A stretch of 64,000 nucleotides of DNA from Clostridium ihumii AP5 (GTDB lineage: Bacteria > Bacillota > Clostridia > Clostridiales > Clostridiaceae), in the NCBI RefSeq assembly GCF_000612845.1, contig NZ_CCAT010000065.1:1-64000 (forward strand), read 5' to 3'. Below, in pieces: positions 43,212-51,735 of the stretch. A model generated the notes under the pieces. The model was given only the letters and a program-made list of their open reading frames with translations, was not told the origin of the DNA and did no database searches. Every line of letters starts with the position of its first letter. Positions within the stretch are counted from its first letter, which is position 1. The position numbers and the translations under genes were made by a program.

Positions 43212-43844
43212 TTAATGTTTTTTATATTTAAAATAACTACCATAAATATCAGTTTTATTATTAACAACTGTAATAAATGAGTTATCATGGATTCCATAAA
43301 TATCATTATATTTTGCAGCTTTATAAATTTCATTAATATGTTCTTCAGTTGCTTCATTTAAATGCGGTTCAATATTTATATCTACAATTCCTATGCCTTC
43401 ATATATAGATAGTTCTGGGATGTTGTCTTCTATGTCTTTTGCAAGAATAACTTTTTTAGCCATGTTTATTGCCCCTGCGCTCATACCTATAGTGATACCT
43501 TCTCTATTTTGCAAATCAGAAATTAAATCATATTTGTTTATATGTTTAATTTGTTTAAGTGTGTCCCCTCCAGAAATCCATACAATGTCTGCTTTTTCTA
43601 TATATTGTTGTGCCTCTTTCTTTGTAACTCTACTATCTATACAATATACTTTTTTAAATGTAATGTTATATTCATTAAACATATTTATAAATACATTTAT
43701 ATATTTATCTGTTTTTGAGTGCATATTAAAGTCAGATGCAATAAATACAAATACACCATTATTATTATAATATTTTTTTATACATTGAATAAATTCCTCT
43801 GTGAATCCATTAGGAAAACCACTTGTTAAAATTGATACTTTCAT
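43212..43844 (-). CDS. Peptidase E-like (S51) protein
   Basis: 210 aa. The nucleophile elbow is ITIGMSAGAINMA, preceded by WISGGDTLKQI. IGIVDINIEPHLNEATEEHI carries the histidine of the presumed catalytic triad and YGIHDNSF a further conserved segment. It is closer to classic peptidase E than the protein at 26432. GGGGGAG precedes the ATG. An overlapping out-of-frame reading at 43148-43357 is a shadow. Substrate unknown. Confidence 0.85.
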   Translation of the reverse strand: MKVSILTSGFPNGFTEEFIQCIKKYYNNNGVFVFIASDFNMHSKTDKYINVFINMFNEYNITFKKVYCIDSRVTKKEAQQYIEKADIVWISGGDTLKQIKHINKYDLISDLQNREGITIGMSAGAINMAKKVILAKDIEDNIPELSIYEGIGIVDINIEPHLNEATEEHINEIYKAAKYNDIYGIHDNSFITVVNNKTDIYGSYFKYKKH

Positions 43845-43871
43845 TTTCTCCCCCTATTCATCAATATAAAA

Positions 43872-43906
43872 AATACCGTATATTCACTTTTGAATAATAC
43901 AGTATT
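43872..43906 (-). terminator. Imperfect terminator
   Basis: AATACCGTATATTCA (43872-43886) pairs imperfectly with TGAATAATACAGTATT (43891-43906), T-rich on the minus strand. It probably ends the 60-aa membrane protein gene. Confidence 0.55.
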
Positions 43907-43941
43907 ATAAATAATTTATTTAATTGTTTCCTTTATAAATA

Positions 43942-44124
43942 TTATGAACGACCTTTCTTACCTTTATTTTCTCTTGTTAATGAATATCCTATAAATGCTG
44001 ACATGCACCCTATTATACCACCACCTAATATTCCTATTATAATCATGAAATTAGATTTGCTTGAAAAGTATATTCCAAGAATAAACATAAGAAACCCAAC
44101 TAAGAATAATATTTTATATTTCAA
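43942..44124 (-). CDS. Small two-helix membrane protein, 60 aa
   Basis: Two hydrophobic segments (about 4-19 and 26-48) and a basic tail, NKGKKGRS. The second helix contains a glycine-rich GILGGGIIGCMSAF. TTG start with GGAGGT five bases upstream. No family recognised. The positive tail suggests a cytoplasmic C-terminus. Function unknown. Confidence 0.6.
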   Translation of the reverse strand: MKYKILFLVGFLMFILGIYFSSKSNFMIIIGILGGGIIGCMSAFIGYSLTRENKGKKGRS

Positions 44125-44273
44125 AACATACCTCCATTGTTTATTATAGAACTAAGCTTATTATTTAATTAATATAAAATTATACCATAACATACTTACA
44201 TTTTCATAATTTTATATAAATCATGATATCTTATAATACTCATTATTCAATTTTTAAAGAGCATATTTTACTT

Positions 44274-44809
44274 TTATTTCTTATTATCGAATTTAAAGAT
44301 TAATTTTTTCCCATCAAATATTTCTCCAAACGTTTTTTCAAAGTTTCCTAATGTGTAATTATTTATAGTTTTATTCCAAAATACCTGTCCTTTTTTATTT
44401 GAATTTGTACCATTTGTATAAACTCACCATTTGCCTTGAAATCTATTAAAAACTTGTTTAGCTGCAATTTCAGCAATGTTTTTTCTCCTATATGGTCGCA
44501 TCAAGAAGAACTCATGTACATAGTATTCAACATTTTTGGTGCAAACTTACCAGTAGACACTAATATGAATCCTGCTGGATTTTTATCTACAAAAATTATA
44601 AAGGGAAATAGTTCTCCTTGTTTCTTAAACCATACATCTTATATATGATATTGTTCATCTAAAGTTTTCACCGATTCATATTCATAAATTCCATATTTAT
44701 TGGGAATATTTCCATAGATTTCAGACAAATCATACAAGTATAATGGATATATATTTCTAATTATATTAGCTTTATCTTTATCTGCTAAAATTGTTTCTAC
44801 ATTTACCAT
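44274..44809 (-). pseudogene. Decayed GNAT acetyltransferase, paralogue of 25380-25910
   Basis: Aligns end to end with the intact GNAT at 25380-25910. It keeps the ATG with a GGAG site, the RNIYPLYLYDLSEI-type start and the KLIFKFDNK-type end. It contains an in-frame TAA where the intact gene has the Gln of QYHIQDIW, a frameshift near 44545 and a TGA after GKW near 44425. It therefore cannot make a full protein. The decay is moderate, so the duplication is not very recent. Confidence 0.85.
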
Positions 44810-44847
44810 AATAATCTCCTATAGTTATTAAAAATTATATAAAAAAT

Positions 44848-44877
44848 AAGCAATAAAAACTCCAATCCTTATTGCTT
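44848..44877 (-). terminator. Terminator downstream of the 45039 GNAT
   Basis: AAGCAATAA (44848-44856) pairs with TTATTGCTT (44869-44877), followed on the minus strand by a T-run. Confidence 0.75.
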
Positions 44878-45038
44878 AAAACAAAATTATGAGATTTATC
44901 TCTAAAAATAAATAATGTGATGCTTAAAAATTCTACATTATTATTATAAATATTATTTATATATATTTTATCTAAATTCTATATAAAGTAGTCATTTCTT
45001 ACATAAATTACTGTTTTACTACAAAATAAAATTTAAAG

Positions 45039-45488
45039 TTATAATTTATATTCCATTTGTGTGTCTATTTCTTTAAAACCTAAAGACTTATATAAATGAT
45101 AACCTTCATCTGTATAATTTAAAATAATTTTTGAAACTCCTTTTTTTCTTGCTTCATCCATTAATAATTTTATTAATTTTTTTGAATGCCCTTGTTTTCT
45201 ATATTCTTGCTTAGTATATACATTTAGTAGTTCACCTACTTTACCACTATAATTGGATGGAAGCGGTATTGTTTGAAATATGCACAACATACAAGATGCA
45301 ACTATATTTTTATTCTCCATAGCAATGTATATTATCAAATTATCACTATTTATATAAGTTTCAATATATTCCCTTGTTTTCTCTCTAAATAACTCCACAT
45401 TCTCAATATTTCTTATTAGTGTAACAAATTCAATTCTATTTTCAACAAAAGCATCAATATCACTTGTTTGAAGTTTTCTATATTCCAT
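45039..45488 (-). CDS. GNAT N-acetyltransferase
   Basis: 149 aa. VYTKQEYRKQGHSKKLIKLL is the acetyl-CoA loop, in which the last glycine of the usual QxxGxG/A is replaced by histidine-serine. ILNYTDEGYHLYKSLGF is motif B. GAGG precedes the ATG. Substrate unknown. Confidence 0.87.
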   Translation of the reverse strand: MEYRKLQTSDIDAFVENRIEFVTLIRNIENVELFREKTREYIETYINSDNLIIYIAMENKNIVASCMLCIFQTIPLPSNYSGKVGELLNVYTKQEYRKQGHSKKLIKLLMDEARKKGVSKIILNYTDEGYHLYKSLGFKEIDTQMEYKL

Positions 45489-45537
45489 GATTTTACCTCA
45501 AGATTATATTTTAATATACAATATTTTATAAATAAAT

Positions 45538-46038
45538 TTATGCATTTCTCATATCATATTTATAAATTAATCCATCTTCACTATTGGGATATTTAAACTT
45601 TAAAAATCCTAATTTTTCAAATACATTTCTGGATCTTAAATTATCTACATAAACCTCTGCAATAATAGTATTTGCATTTAATTTCTGTTTTGAATAATTT
45701 ATAAATCCACAAGTGATTTCTTTTGCATATCCTCTATTCCAATATGTTCTACGTAATCTAAATCCAACTTCAAATTCTCCATATTTATCAGTTGGAACTA
45801 TAAAAGCCATACCAATTTTAACTTTTTCGTCTTTATTCTCTACACAAAATGCTCCTGTTCCTGGAAACTTTGAGTACTGATTAATCCACTTTTTTATATC
45901 ACTTTTACAATCTTCATAACTCATAGAATCCCAGCTATTAAATCTAATGCATTCTGGATTGTTATTTATATCATAAATCAAGTCAATGTCTTCATGTGTA
46001 AATTTTCTAATAATAAGTCTGTCTGTTTCTAAAATCAT
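45538..46038 (-). CDS. GNAT N-acetyltransferase, RimJ/RimL type
   Basis: 166 aa. LETDRLIIRKFTHEDIDLIY is the classic start of RimJ/RimL-like GNATs. FRLRRTYWNRGYAKEITCGF is the acetyl-CoA loop and AEVYVDNLRSRNVFEKLGF motif B. Members acetylate ribosomal protein N-termini or small amines. It follows the HD-domain gene by 21 bases and is probably in the same transcript. Confidence 0.9.
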   Translation of the reverse strand: MILETDRLIIRKFTHEDIDLIYDINNNPECIRFNSWDSMSYEDCKSDIKKWINQYSKFPGTGAFCVENKDEKVKIGMAFIVPTDKYGEFEVGFRLRRTYWNRGYAKEITCGFINYSKQKLNANTIIAEVYVDNLRSRNVFEKLGFLKFKYPNSEDGLIYKYDMRNA

Positions 46039-46059
46039 TTACCAAATCACCTTCATTAC

Positions 46060-46530
46060 TTATAAAATACCAAATTCTATTTTTAGTTTTTCATATCTCT
46101 CTTTTTCATGTGGCTTTACTTCAAGCATAGTATTATATAAGCAATGTTGAAGTACATCGGCATCTTTTAGCACTTCATTAAAATTAGAATGAAGTAAATT
46201 TTTATCACTATGAGTGTAAATTGCATCACAAATTAGTTTACTTTCATTATCACTTGTTAAATTTAGTTTTGCTAAAATTTCCTTTGCCATTGTAGCTCCT
46301 TTATGTGCATGATTATTTGAATCCATAGTTGCATATGAATATATATCATGTAACATACCTGCCATTGTAGCAAGTTCTGAATTTTCTTCACGTCTTAACG
46401 CAATTAATGCACAAAATTGTGACACCCCATATAAATGCATATAAGCACATCTTCTTTCCTCAACATCTGTCATGTTTAAAATTATTTCATCAATATACTT
46501 TCTTAAAACTTCAACTCTATTTCCCATCAT
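46060..46530 (-). CDS. HD-domain hydrolase
   Basis: 156 aa. Metal-binding HD motif: HLYGVSQFCALIA (first His), AGMLHDIYSY (His-Asp), IYTHSDK and LKDADVLQH (terminal Asp). It would be a phosphohydrolase acting on a nucleotide or other phosphoester. Two adjacent ATGs (46530, 46527) follow GAGGGGG; either may be used. No partner domain. Substrate unknown. Confidence 0.87.
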   Translation of the reverse strand: MMGNRVEVLRKYIDEIILNMTDVEERRCAYMHLYGVSQFCALIALRREENSELATMAGMLHDIYSYATMDSNNHAHKGATMAKEILAKLNLTSDNESKLICDAIYTHSDKNLLHSNFNEVLKDADVLQHCLYNTMLEVKPHEKERYEKLKIEFGIL

Positions 46531-46565
46531 TTCCCCCTCATTGTAAATAAACTTTTATTTTATTG

Positions 46566-47054
46566 TTAAATAGGTTTATTAATTCCAAATATATACTGCT
46601 CAGCTCCAAATCTTGAAAGTATTTGTTCTAAATGCATACCAACCCTTTTAAGAAGATTGCATGATGCTGTATTAGCAGATTGTGTTTCAGCAACAATCTT
46701 ATTTAGATCTAATTCATAAAATGCATAATCAATAATTTTTCTAATAACCTCTTCTGCATAACCATATCCCCAATACTTAGGCATAAATTGATATGATAAC
46801 TCTGTATTAAATCCATCATGATGTTTATCAAGAGATACCAATCCAATTACTTCATTGGTATACTTTAGTCGTACAATCCAGTAAAAAGAATCATTACTAC
46901 AAGTAATCATATTATGAAAACTTCTATCAAAATTTTCAGAGTTAACAATTCCCCCAAGAAATTTTCTTACTTTTTCATTTATAAATAATTCCTTAACTTG
47001 GTCATGATCATTCTTTTTCAGTATGTGCATTTTGCATCTACTGCTTTCTATCAT
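46566..47054 (-). CDS. GNAT N-acetyltransferase, RimJ/RimL type
   Basis: 162 aa. LSYQFMPKYWGYGYAEEVIR is the acetyl-CoA loop (Gly-Tyr-Gly-Tyr-Ala variant), and ETQSANTASCNLLKRVGMHL motif B. AAGGAGG precedes the ATG. One of a run of five acetyltransferase genes between 45 and 49 kb. Substrate unknown. Confidence 0.9.
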   Translation of the reverse strand: MIESSRCKMHILKKNDHDQVKELFINEKVRKFLGGIVNSENFDRSFHNMITCSNDSFYWIVRLKYTNEVIGLVSLDKHHDGFNTELSYQFMPKYWGYGYAEEVIRKIIDYAFYELDLNKIVAETQSANTASCNLLKRVGMHLEQILSRFGAEQYIFGINKPI

Positions 47055-47107
47055 AAATCCTCCTTATAATCTTTATATATTTAATGTAAATAAATTCACA
47101 TTGAAAA

Positions 47108-47611
47108 TTATTTATTATATTTTATTATTTTTCTCATGTATAACATACCTTCATTTTCAGGACCATATATATCAGGAATGCATCCTACTGGAATAAAACC
47201 ATTTTTACCATAAAACGCTATTACATCATAATCACCAGCATATGTATGCATGTACATACAATATACATTGTAACCTTTTACATAATTTTCAGCATATTTC
47301 AATAACTGTGATCCACATCCATTATTTCTAACGTCTTTTTGTACTCCCATTTCTATAACTTCACAGCTATTATAACCATCATTAATTCCTTTTGGAGGTA
47401 CATCTATTAATATAGCAATAACACCTAATATATTATTTTTTTCACTAAATGCTCCAAAAAATTCAGCTCCACTATAATAAAGTCTATCAATCCTCTTTTT
47501 CAACCAATCAAGATGTTCTTCATTTTTCACATTGAAAATACTATATTCTATTTCACCAATAAGTTCATAAAAAATATTTATTTCATCTTGCATAACTCTT
47601 CTTATTTTCAT
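47108..47611 (-). CDS. GNAT N-acetyltransferase
   Basis: 167 aa. MGVQKDVRNNGCGSQLLKYA is the acetyl-CoA loop. MHTYAGDYDVIAFYGKNGFI is motif B. The CEVIEMGV strand precedes the loop as usual. GGAG precedes the ATG, ten bases away. Substrate unknown. Confidence 0.88.
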   Translation of the reverse strand: MKIRRVMQDEINIFYELIGEIEYSIFNVKNEEHLDWLKKRIDRLYYSGAEFFGAFSEKNNILGVIAILIDVPPKGINDGYNSCEVIEMGVQKDVRNNGCGSQLLKYAENYVKGYNVYCMYMHTYAGDYDVIAFYGKNGFIPVGCIPDIYGPENEGMLYMRKIIKYNK

Positions 47612-47644
47612 TATATTTTCTCCAGCCTATATATATATATGATT

Positions 47645-48223
47645 TTAAAGTAATTCTCCTTTTTCATTATAAAATGAATCGCAAAATTTCATAATTCCAT
47701 TGATTTGATTTATATTATTCTTACTTAAAAATATAATTTTTAGATAATCATTTTCAGGATTATTTTCTGACAATATTACATTATGCTTTAATGCAGGCTC
47801 AAATCCAAATTGGAGATAATAATTTCCCCCTGTTAATGCTACCCATTCATAACCTAATTCTTTTGCCTTTTCTAGCCCATTTTTTACAAGTTCTTTTCCT
47901 ATACCCATATTTTTATGTTTAGGTTCTATCCCTAATGGTCCTAAAGATAATCCTTTATTATTTCCAATATGAGCTTCTGATAATAAAATATATCCCACTA
48001 TTTTATTATCTATCACAGCTACTATTGATAATTCTTTTACAAATCCTTTATCACATCTAACCTTATCTACAAATTCCCATTCATTAAACTCATCATTGTC
48101 TCCATCACAATAAAAAGCTGATTTTACTACAGATTTAATTTCTTCTAAATCAGCATCTACAGCTTGTCTTATTATTAACTTCTCATTATTTATTACACCC
48201 TTTTTTTTAATTTCATTTTTCAC
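47645..48223 (-). CDS. GNAT N-acetyltransferase, YhbS-like
   Basis: 192 aa. LSLGPLGIEPKHKNMGIGKE is the YhbS-type loop, followed by VALTGGNYYLQFGFEPA, the characteristic second signature. The GTG start overlaps the end of the upstream GNAT gene by 11 bases in a different frame, indicating translational coupling. The N-terminal MKNEIKKKGV leader is not part of the fold, so a later start is possible. Substrate unknown. Confidence 0.9.
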   Translation of the reverse strand: MKNEIKKKGVINNEKLIIRQAVDADLEEIKSVVKSAFYCDGDNDEFNEWEFVDKVRCDKGFVKELSIVAVIDNKIVGYILLSEAHIGNNKGLSLGPLGIEPKHKNMGIGKELVKNGLEKAKELGYEWVALTGGNYYLQFGFEPALKHNVILSENNPENDYLKIIFLSKNNINQINGIMKFCDSFYNEKGELL

Positions 48224-48773
48224 TCTTATTCATCCCCTTTCTATATTTTCTATAATAAAAATAACTGTCACTTTCCATATTAGGTTGTTTATGACTAATA
48301 GGAGTCCTTTTTTCAAAAAGCTCAAAGCCACATTTTTCTGCAAGTTTACATGATGCTATGTTTGCACAGTCTATAGTTAGAATAAGGTATTTTATATCTG
48401 ATACCTGAAAGCACCACTTTACCAATTGATTTACTCCTTCTAATGTATAACCCTTTCTTTGATATTTCTCTGACATAAAATATGCTACTTCAACTTCATT
48501 TAATGTGTCTTCCATACCCATGCCAACCATACCAATCATCTCATCTGTGTCATTTAACGCAATCACATATCTTTTGTTCTCATAAATATCAATTGAATTT
48601 TTTTGAGTTTGATGCCAGTCAATATACTCAAAATATGCTTCTTTTGAATCTCCAGCTTCTGACCAATCATGCATAAATCTTAAAATATTATTTTCTCTAA
48701 CAATTCTATAAAGATTATCTGCATCTTTTCTCTCAAAATCTCTAATTACTATTTCTTTTGCTTCTATTCTCAT
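48213..48773 (-). CDS. GNAT N-acetyltransferase, RimJ/RimL type
   Basis: 186 aa. IVIRDFERKDADNLYRI is the RimL-like start and AYFMSEKYQRKGYTLEGVNQ the acetyl-CoA loop. LTIDCANIASCKLAEKCGFE is motif B. It is translated just before and overlaps the YhbS-like GNAT, so the pair is probably co-expressed and may act on related substrates. Confidence 0.9.
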   Translation of the reverse strand: MRIEAKEIVIRDFERKDADNLYRIVRENNILRFMHDWSEAGDSKEAYFEYIDWHQTQKNSIDIYENKRYVIALNDTDEMIGMVGMGMEDTLNEVEVAYFMSEKYQRKGYTLEGVNQLVKWCFQVSDIKYLILTIDCANIASCKLAEKCGFELFEKRTPISHKQPNMESDSYFYYRKYRKGMNKSEK

Positions 48774-48797
48774 ACAATTTCCAACCTTATATAAATA

Positions 48798-49172
48798 TTA
48801 TTTCTTGCCTGATTTAATAAACTCTATTAATTTATTTACATCATCAAAATCATCATAATCTCCATTTATCCCATCTCTATGATATACAACACCATTTTTT
48901 TCATTTTGTTCTAAGCAATCAAGAAGTTTCTCTATTCCATACCTTTGTATAAACAACGTAAATCCATAAGGCTTTATTTTGTTTAATAATCCTTTATGAC
49001 ATTCTTCATTACAGGAATAACAAGCATCTATACATTTTTTTATAGAACATTTACGATTTTCACACCATTCTTTACCTGTACAGTTTCCTGAGTCACATCC
49101 AGAACATTTTGTATTTTCAGAACACAATGAGCAAGCAAGTCCACAACGTGCAATTCCTAATTCTCTTTTCAT
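48798..49172 (-). CDS. DUF3795 cysteine-rich protein
   Basis: 124 aa. The first half is a cysteine cluster: RCGLACSLCSENTKCSGCDS, then further Cys-rich segments to CYSCNEECHK (about residues 10-60, twelve cysteines). This is the DUF3795 pattern and probably binds zinc or iron-sulfur. The C-terminus is helical (KLLDCLEQNEKNG). AAAGGAG precedes the ATG. Molecular role unknown. Confidence 0.87.
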   Translation of the reverse strand: MKRELGIARCGLACSLCSENTKCSGCDSGNCTGKEWCENRKCSIKKCIDACYSCNEECHKGLLNKIKPYGFTLFIQRYGIEKLLDCLEQNEKNGVVYHRDGINGDYDDFDDVNKLIEFIKSGKK

Positions 49173-49253
49173 TCTATCTCCTTTATTTAATTTATAATTC
49201 CATTAGGCCTATGCCATTAATATAGTTATTTTTAATATCTTTTATCAAAAACA

Positions 49254-49700
49254 TTAAAATTTATAATAATATAACTCTTCATCATCAATCTTTTTTCCAG
49301 TATTAATAAATCCTATCTTTTCGTAAATATGCTTTCCTCTCATATTTTCAGAGTCAGTTGACAAGAAAACTTCTTTACAATTCTTAATGTTTTTCATTTC
49401 TTCCAATACCATTTTTATTGCCTTTGTTCCAAAACCATGTCCTTGATATTTTTTATCAATCATAATCCTACAAAGCTCATAAAACTTCTGCTCTTCACAA
49501 TATCCATACATTGTAAATCCAATAATCTCTCCATCATGTTCAATTGCCTTAGTTATCCATGTTTCTTCATACTTAGCTTGTACAATTGAGAAAGCATTTG
49601 ATGCAACATATTCTTCACAAAGTGTAGGCATATTTTCCTTATTTGTAGTTAGACATACAATCTTTTCCCAATTGTTTTTAGTAATATCAATTAACTTCAT
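49254..49700 (-). CDS. GNAT N-acetyltransferase, spermidine/diamine type
   Basis: About 148 aa. LIDITKNNWEKIVCLTTNKE, RIMIDKKYQGHGFGTKAIKM and DSENMRGKHIYEKIGFINTG match the SpeG/BltD-like group, as does the gene at 25930. AAGGAG lies eight bases before the ATG at 49700; an ATG at 49718 overlaps the upstream gene and is rejected. Polyamine acetylation is possible from resemblance. Confidence 0.88.
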   Translation of the reverse strand: MKLIDITKNNWEKIVCLTTNKENMPTLCEEYVASNAFSIVQAKYEETWITKAIEHDGEIIGFTMYGYCEEQKFYELCRIMIDKKYQGHGFGTKAIKMVLEEMKNIKNCKEVFLSTDSENMRGKHIYEKIGFINTGKKIDDEELYYYKF

Positions 49701-49704
49701 AAAT

Positions 49705-50571
49705 CTATTCTCCTTCATATTTTTTAGTGTTATAATTAAATTTATTTAGATATTCTTCAACAAACTTTCTATCTTCATGCCACCAATACATTTCATAAGT
49801 TTCCACTATCTTAAACCCTAGTTTAATAGCCAGCTTTTTAGAATTCTCATTGCCCTTATCACAATCCCACACAGGTTTAATATCATTTTTTACACAATGT
49901 TTTATAAATTCTGAACAAGCCAATAATGCAAATCCCTTGCTTCTAAATTCATCCATTGTTATAATATCAATTTCAGCAACTCCTTGTCTTACATAATATG
50001 TATTACAAACACTCACAAATTTATTATCTTTTAATACACAAAATCCAAATCCATTTTTAAGAAAGTTATCTGATGATTCCCATAGATTTTTATATGATGA
50101 ATCTACTTCTTTTATATATTTTTCAAATAAGGTAGAATTCATCTTTTTTACTTCAAATCCATTTCCATTTTCTTTTATTTCACTCCATTTTAAAATTGAT
50201 GATAGTTTTGAATAATCCCATACAAATAATTCTCTACTCAATTTAGCTGCATTATTACCAAGCATTTTATTTAATTTAACAATCCACTTTGTAGAAGAAC
50301 AATATAAATCGAAGTAGTTTCTATGATTTTTTCTATTCAATAAATATTCCTGTATGAATTCATTAAAATCATCATTAATTGTTTCTCCTGCCACTAAGTA
50401 TTTTCCACTTTCACAAACTATCAAACAACATTTAGGTTTCATATTGGTATCTACATAAATCTTTCCCTTTTGAATTCCTTCTACAACTGCATATGCAAAT
50501 GTAGAGTGTACCTTTTCTTGGTTTAATAATTCAACAACATTACCAAATTCACATTCATTTAAAATTATCAT
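49705..50571 (-). CDS. GNAT acetyltransferase, PF12746-type
   Basis: 288 aa. An N-terminal domain with the pattern of the GNAT_acetyltran family (PF12746; AYAVVEGIQKGKIYVD, then KCCLIVCESGKYLVAGE) precedes a GNAT C-terminal domain: IDIITMDEFRSKGFALLACS is the acetyl-CoA loop and WDCDKGNENSKKLAIKLGF motif B. GGGGG precedes the ATG. It is followed four bases later by the next GNAT gene, so both are probably in one transcript. Confidence 0.88.
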   Translation of the reverse strand: MIILNECEFGNVVELLNQEKVHSTFAYAVVEGIQKGKIYVDTNMKPKCCLIVCESGKYLVAGETINDDFNEFIQEYLLNRKNHRNYFDLYCSSTKWIVKLNKMLGNNAAKLSRELFVWDYSKLSSILKWSEIKENGNGFEVKKMNSTLFEKYIKEVDSSYKNLWESSDNFLKNGFGFCVLKDNKFVSVCNTYYVRQGVAEIDIITMDEFRSKGFALLACSEFIKHCVKNDIKPVWDCDKGNENSKKLAIKLGFKIVETYEMYWWHEDRKFVEEYLNKFNYNTKKYEGE

Positions 50572-50711
50572 TAAATATACCCCCTTAGTATTTTATCGCC
50601 CTATCTCTTTAAACTAACCATCTTACTAAATTATACAACTTACTTTATTTATATAATAACCTTAAACATTTTTATGTATTGAAAATAATCCACTTATCCT
50701 ACACTTTCATT

Positions 50712-50743
50712 ACTTTTTATATTTAACCCCCTTAATAAAAAGT
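50712..50743 (+). promoter_or_regulatory. C-rich-loop hairpin upstream of the SDR gene
   Basis: ACTTTTTAT (50712-50720) and ATAAAAAGT (50735-50743) form a 9-bp stem with a 14-base loop containing CCCCC. The loop core CCCCCTTA also occurs in the candidate small RNA at 16093-16236. It could be an operator or leader structure. Function unproven. Confidence 0.3.
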
Positions 50744-50808
50744 ATAAATTCACCTTACAAGGAAATCATAACTGTATAATTAAAATATAAAAAAAGGAGC
50801 ATTAATTT

Positions 50809-51669
50809 ATGACTTTTCCAAATTCATTTCCCAATCAATATCAAAATCATCAACCTGGATTTGAGTATGAAATGAAACCAAATCCTATATATGATGATCC
50901 CTTATATAATAAGTCAAACAACAAACTAAAAGATAAAGTAGCTTTAATTACTGGTGGAGACAGTGGTATTGGTAAAGCTGTGGCTATAGCCTTTGCAAAA
51001 TCTGGATGTAACATTAGTATAATTTATTTTAATGAAGATACAGATGCTAAAAATACAAAAGAACTTATAGAAGCTGAAGGCGCACACTGTCTTTTAATAA
51101 AAGGTGATATAAAAGACAGTACTTTTTGCAAAGAAGCTGTAGATTCTACTTTAAGTGAGTTCAACCAAATTAATATTTTAGTTAATAATGCAGCAGTTCA
51201 ATATGTTCAAAAAAACTTAACTGACATAACTGATGAGCAATTTGATAAAACTTTTAAAACCAATGTTTATGGAGCATTTTATTTAACTAAAGCTGTTCTT
51301 CCTAATTTGAAATGTGGTGATTGTATAATAAATACAGCCTCTGTTGTTGCTTATCATGGACATGAAACTTTAATAGATTATTCTATGACTAAAGGTGCTT
51401 TAGTATCTTTTACAAGATCACTATCTATGCAATTAGCTCCTAAAGGAATACGAGTTAATGCTGTAGCTCCAGGTCCTATATGGACACCATTAATACCATG
51501 CACTTTTGACTCTCAACAACTTTCTCAATTTGGCAATAAGACACCTATGAAAAGACCTGGGCAACCAGTAGAGTGTGCTGGTGCATACGTATTTTTAGCA
51601 AGTAATGAAGCTTCATATATAACAGGTCAAACCATACATATTAATGGTGGCGAAATTGTAAATGGATAA
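50809..51669 (+). CDS. SDR-family oxidoreductase (YhdF/YdaD/glucose-dehydrogenase-like)
   Basis: 286 aa. An N-terminal extension (about 1-38, with PNSFPNQYQNHQPGFEYEMK) is typical of Gsp39-like stress SDRs. The Rossmann motif is LITGGDSGIGKAVA, NNAA appears in ILVNNAAVQYV, and the catalytic Ser and Tyr-Lys are in NTASVVAYHG and IDYSMTKGAL. NAD(P)-dependent oxidoreductase; related Bacillus proteins belong to the general stress regulon. AAAAGGAGC precedes the ATG. One of few plus-strand genes in the archipelago. Confidence 0.92.
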   Translation: MTFPNSFPNQYQNHQPGFEYEMKPNPIYDDPLYNKSNNKLKDKVALITGGDSGIGKAVAIAFAKSGCNISIIYFNEDTDAKNTKELIEAEGAHCLLIKGDIKDSTFCKEAVDSTLSEFNQINILVNNAAVQYVQKNLTDITDEQFDKTFKTNVYGAFYLTKAVLPNLKCGDCIINTASVVAYHGHETLIDYSMTKGALVSFTRSLSMQLAPKGIRVNAVAPGPIWTPLIPCTFDSQQLSQFGNKTPMKRPGQPVECAGAYVFLASNEASYITGQTIHINGGEIVNG

Positions 51670-51677
51670 TTATTACT

Positions 51678-51706
51678 AAAAGAAAGAGCAAACAGTTCTT
51701 TCTTTT
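51678..51706 (+). terminator. Terminator of the SDR gene
   Basis: AAAAGAAAGA (51678-51687) pairs with TCTTTCTTTT (51697-51706), followed by T. It lies just beyond the stop. Confidence 0.8.
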
Positions 51707-51735
51707 TATTAGCTTAAATAACTACTATATAAAAT

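Noticed and set aside
43148-43357. 69-aa frame overlapping the peptidase-E-like gene
   Set aside because: Out-of-frame same-strand shadow of the 43212-43844 gene without translation signals.
48253-48265. AACTGTCACTTT as a further RAYT repeat
   Set aside because: Only a partial match to TGACTGTCACC and it lies inside a GNAT coding sequence; coincidence.
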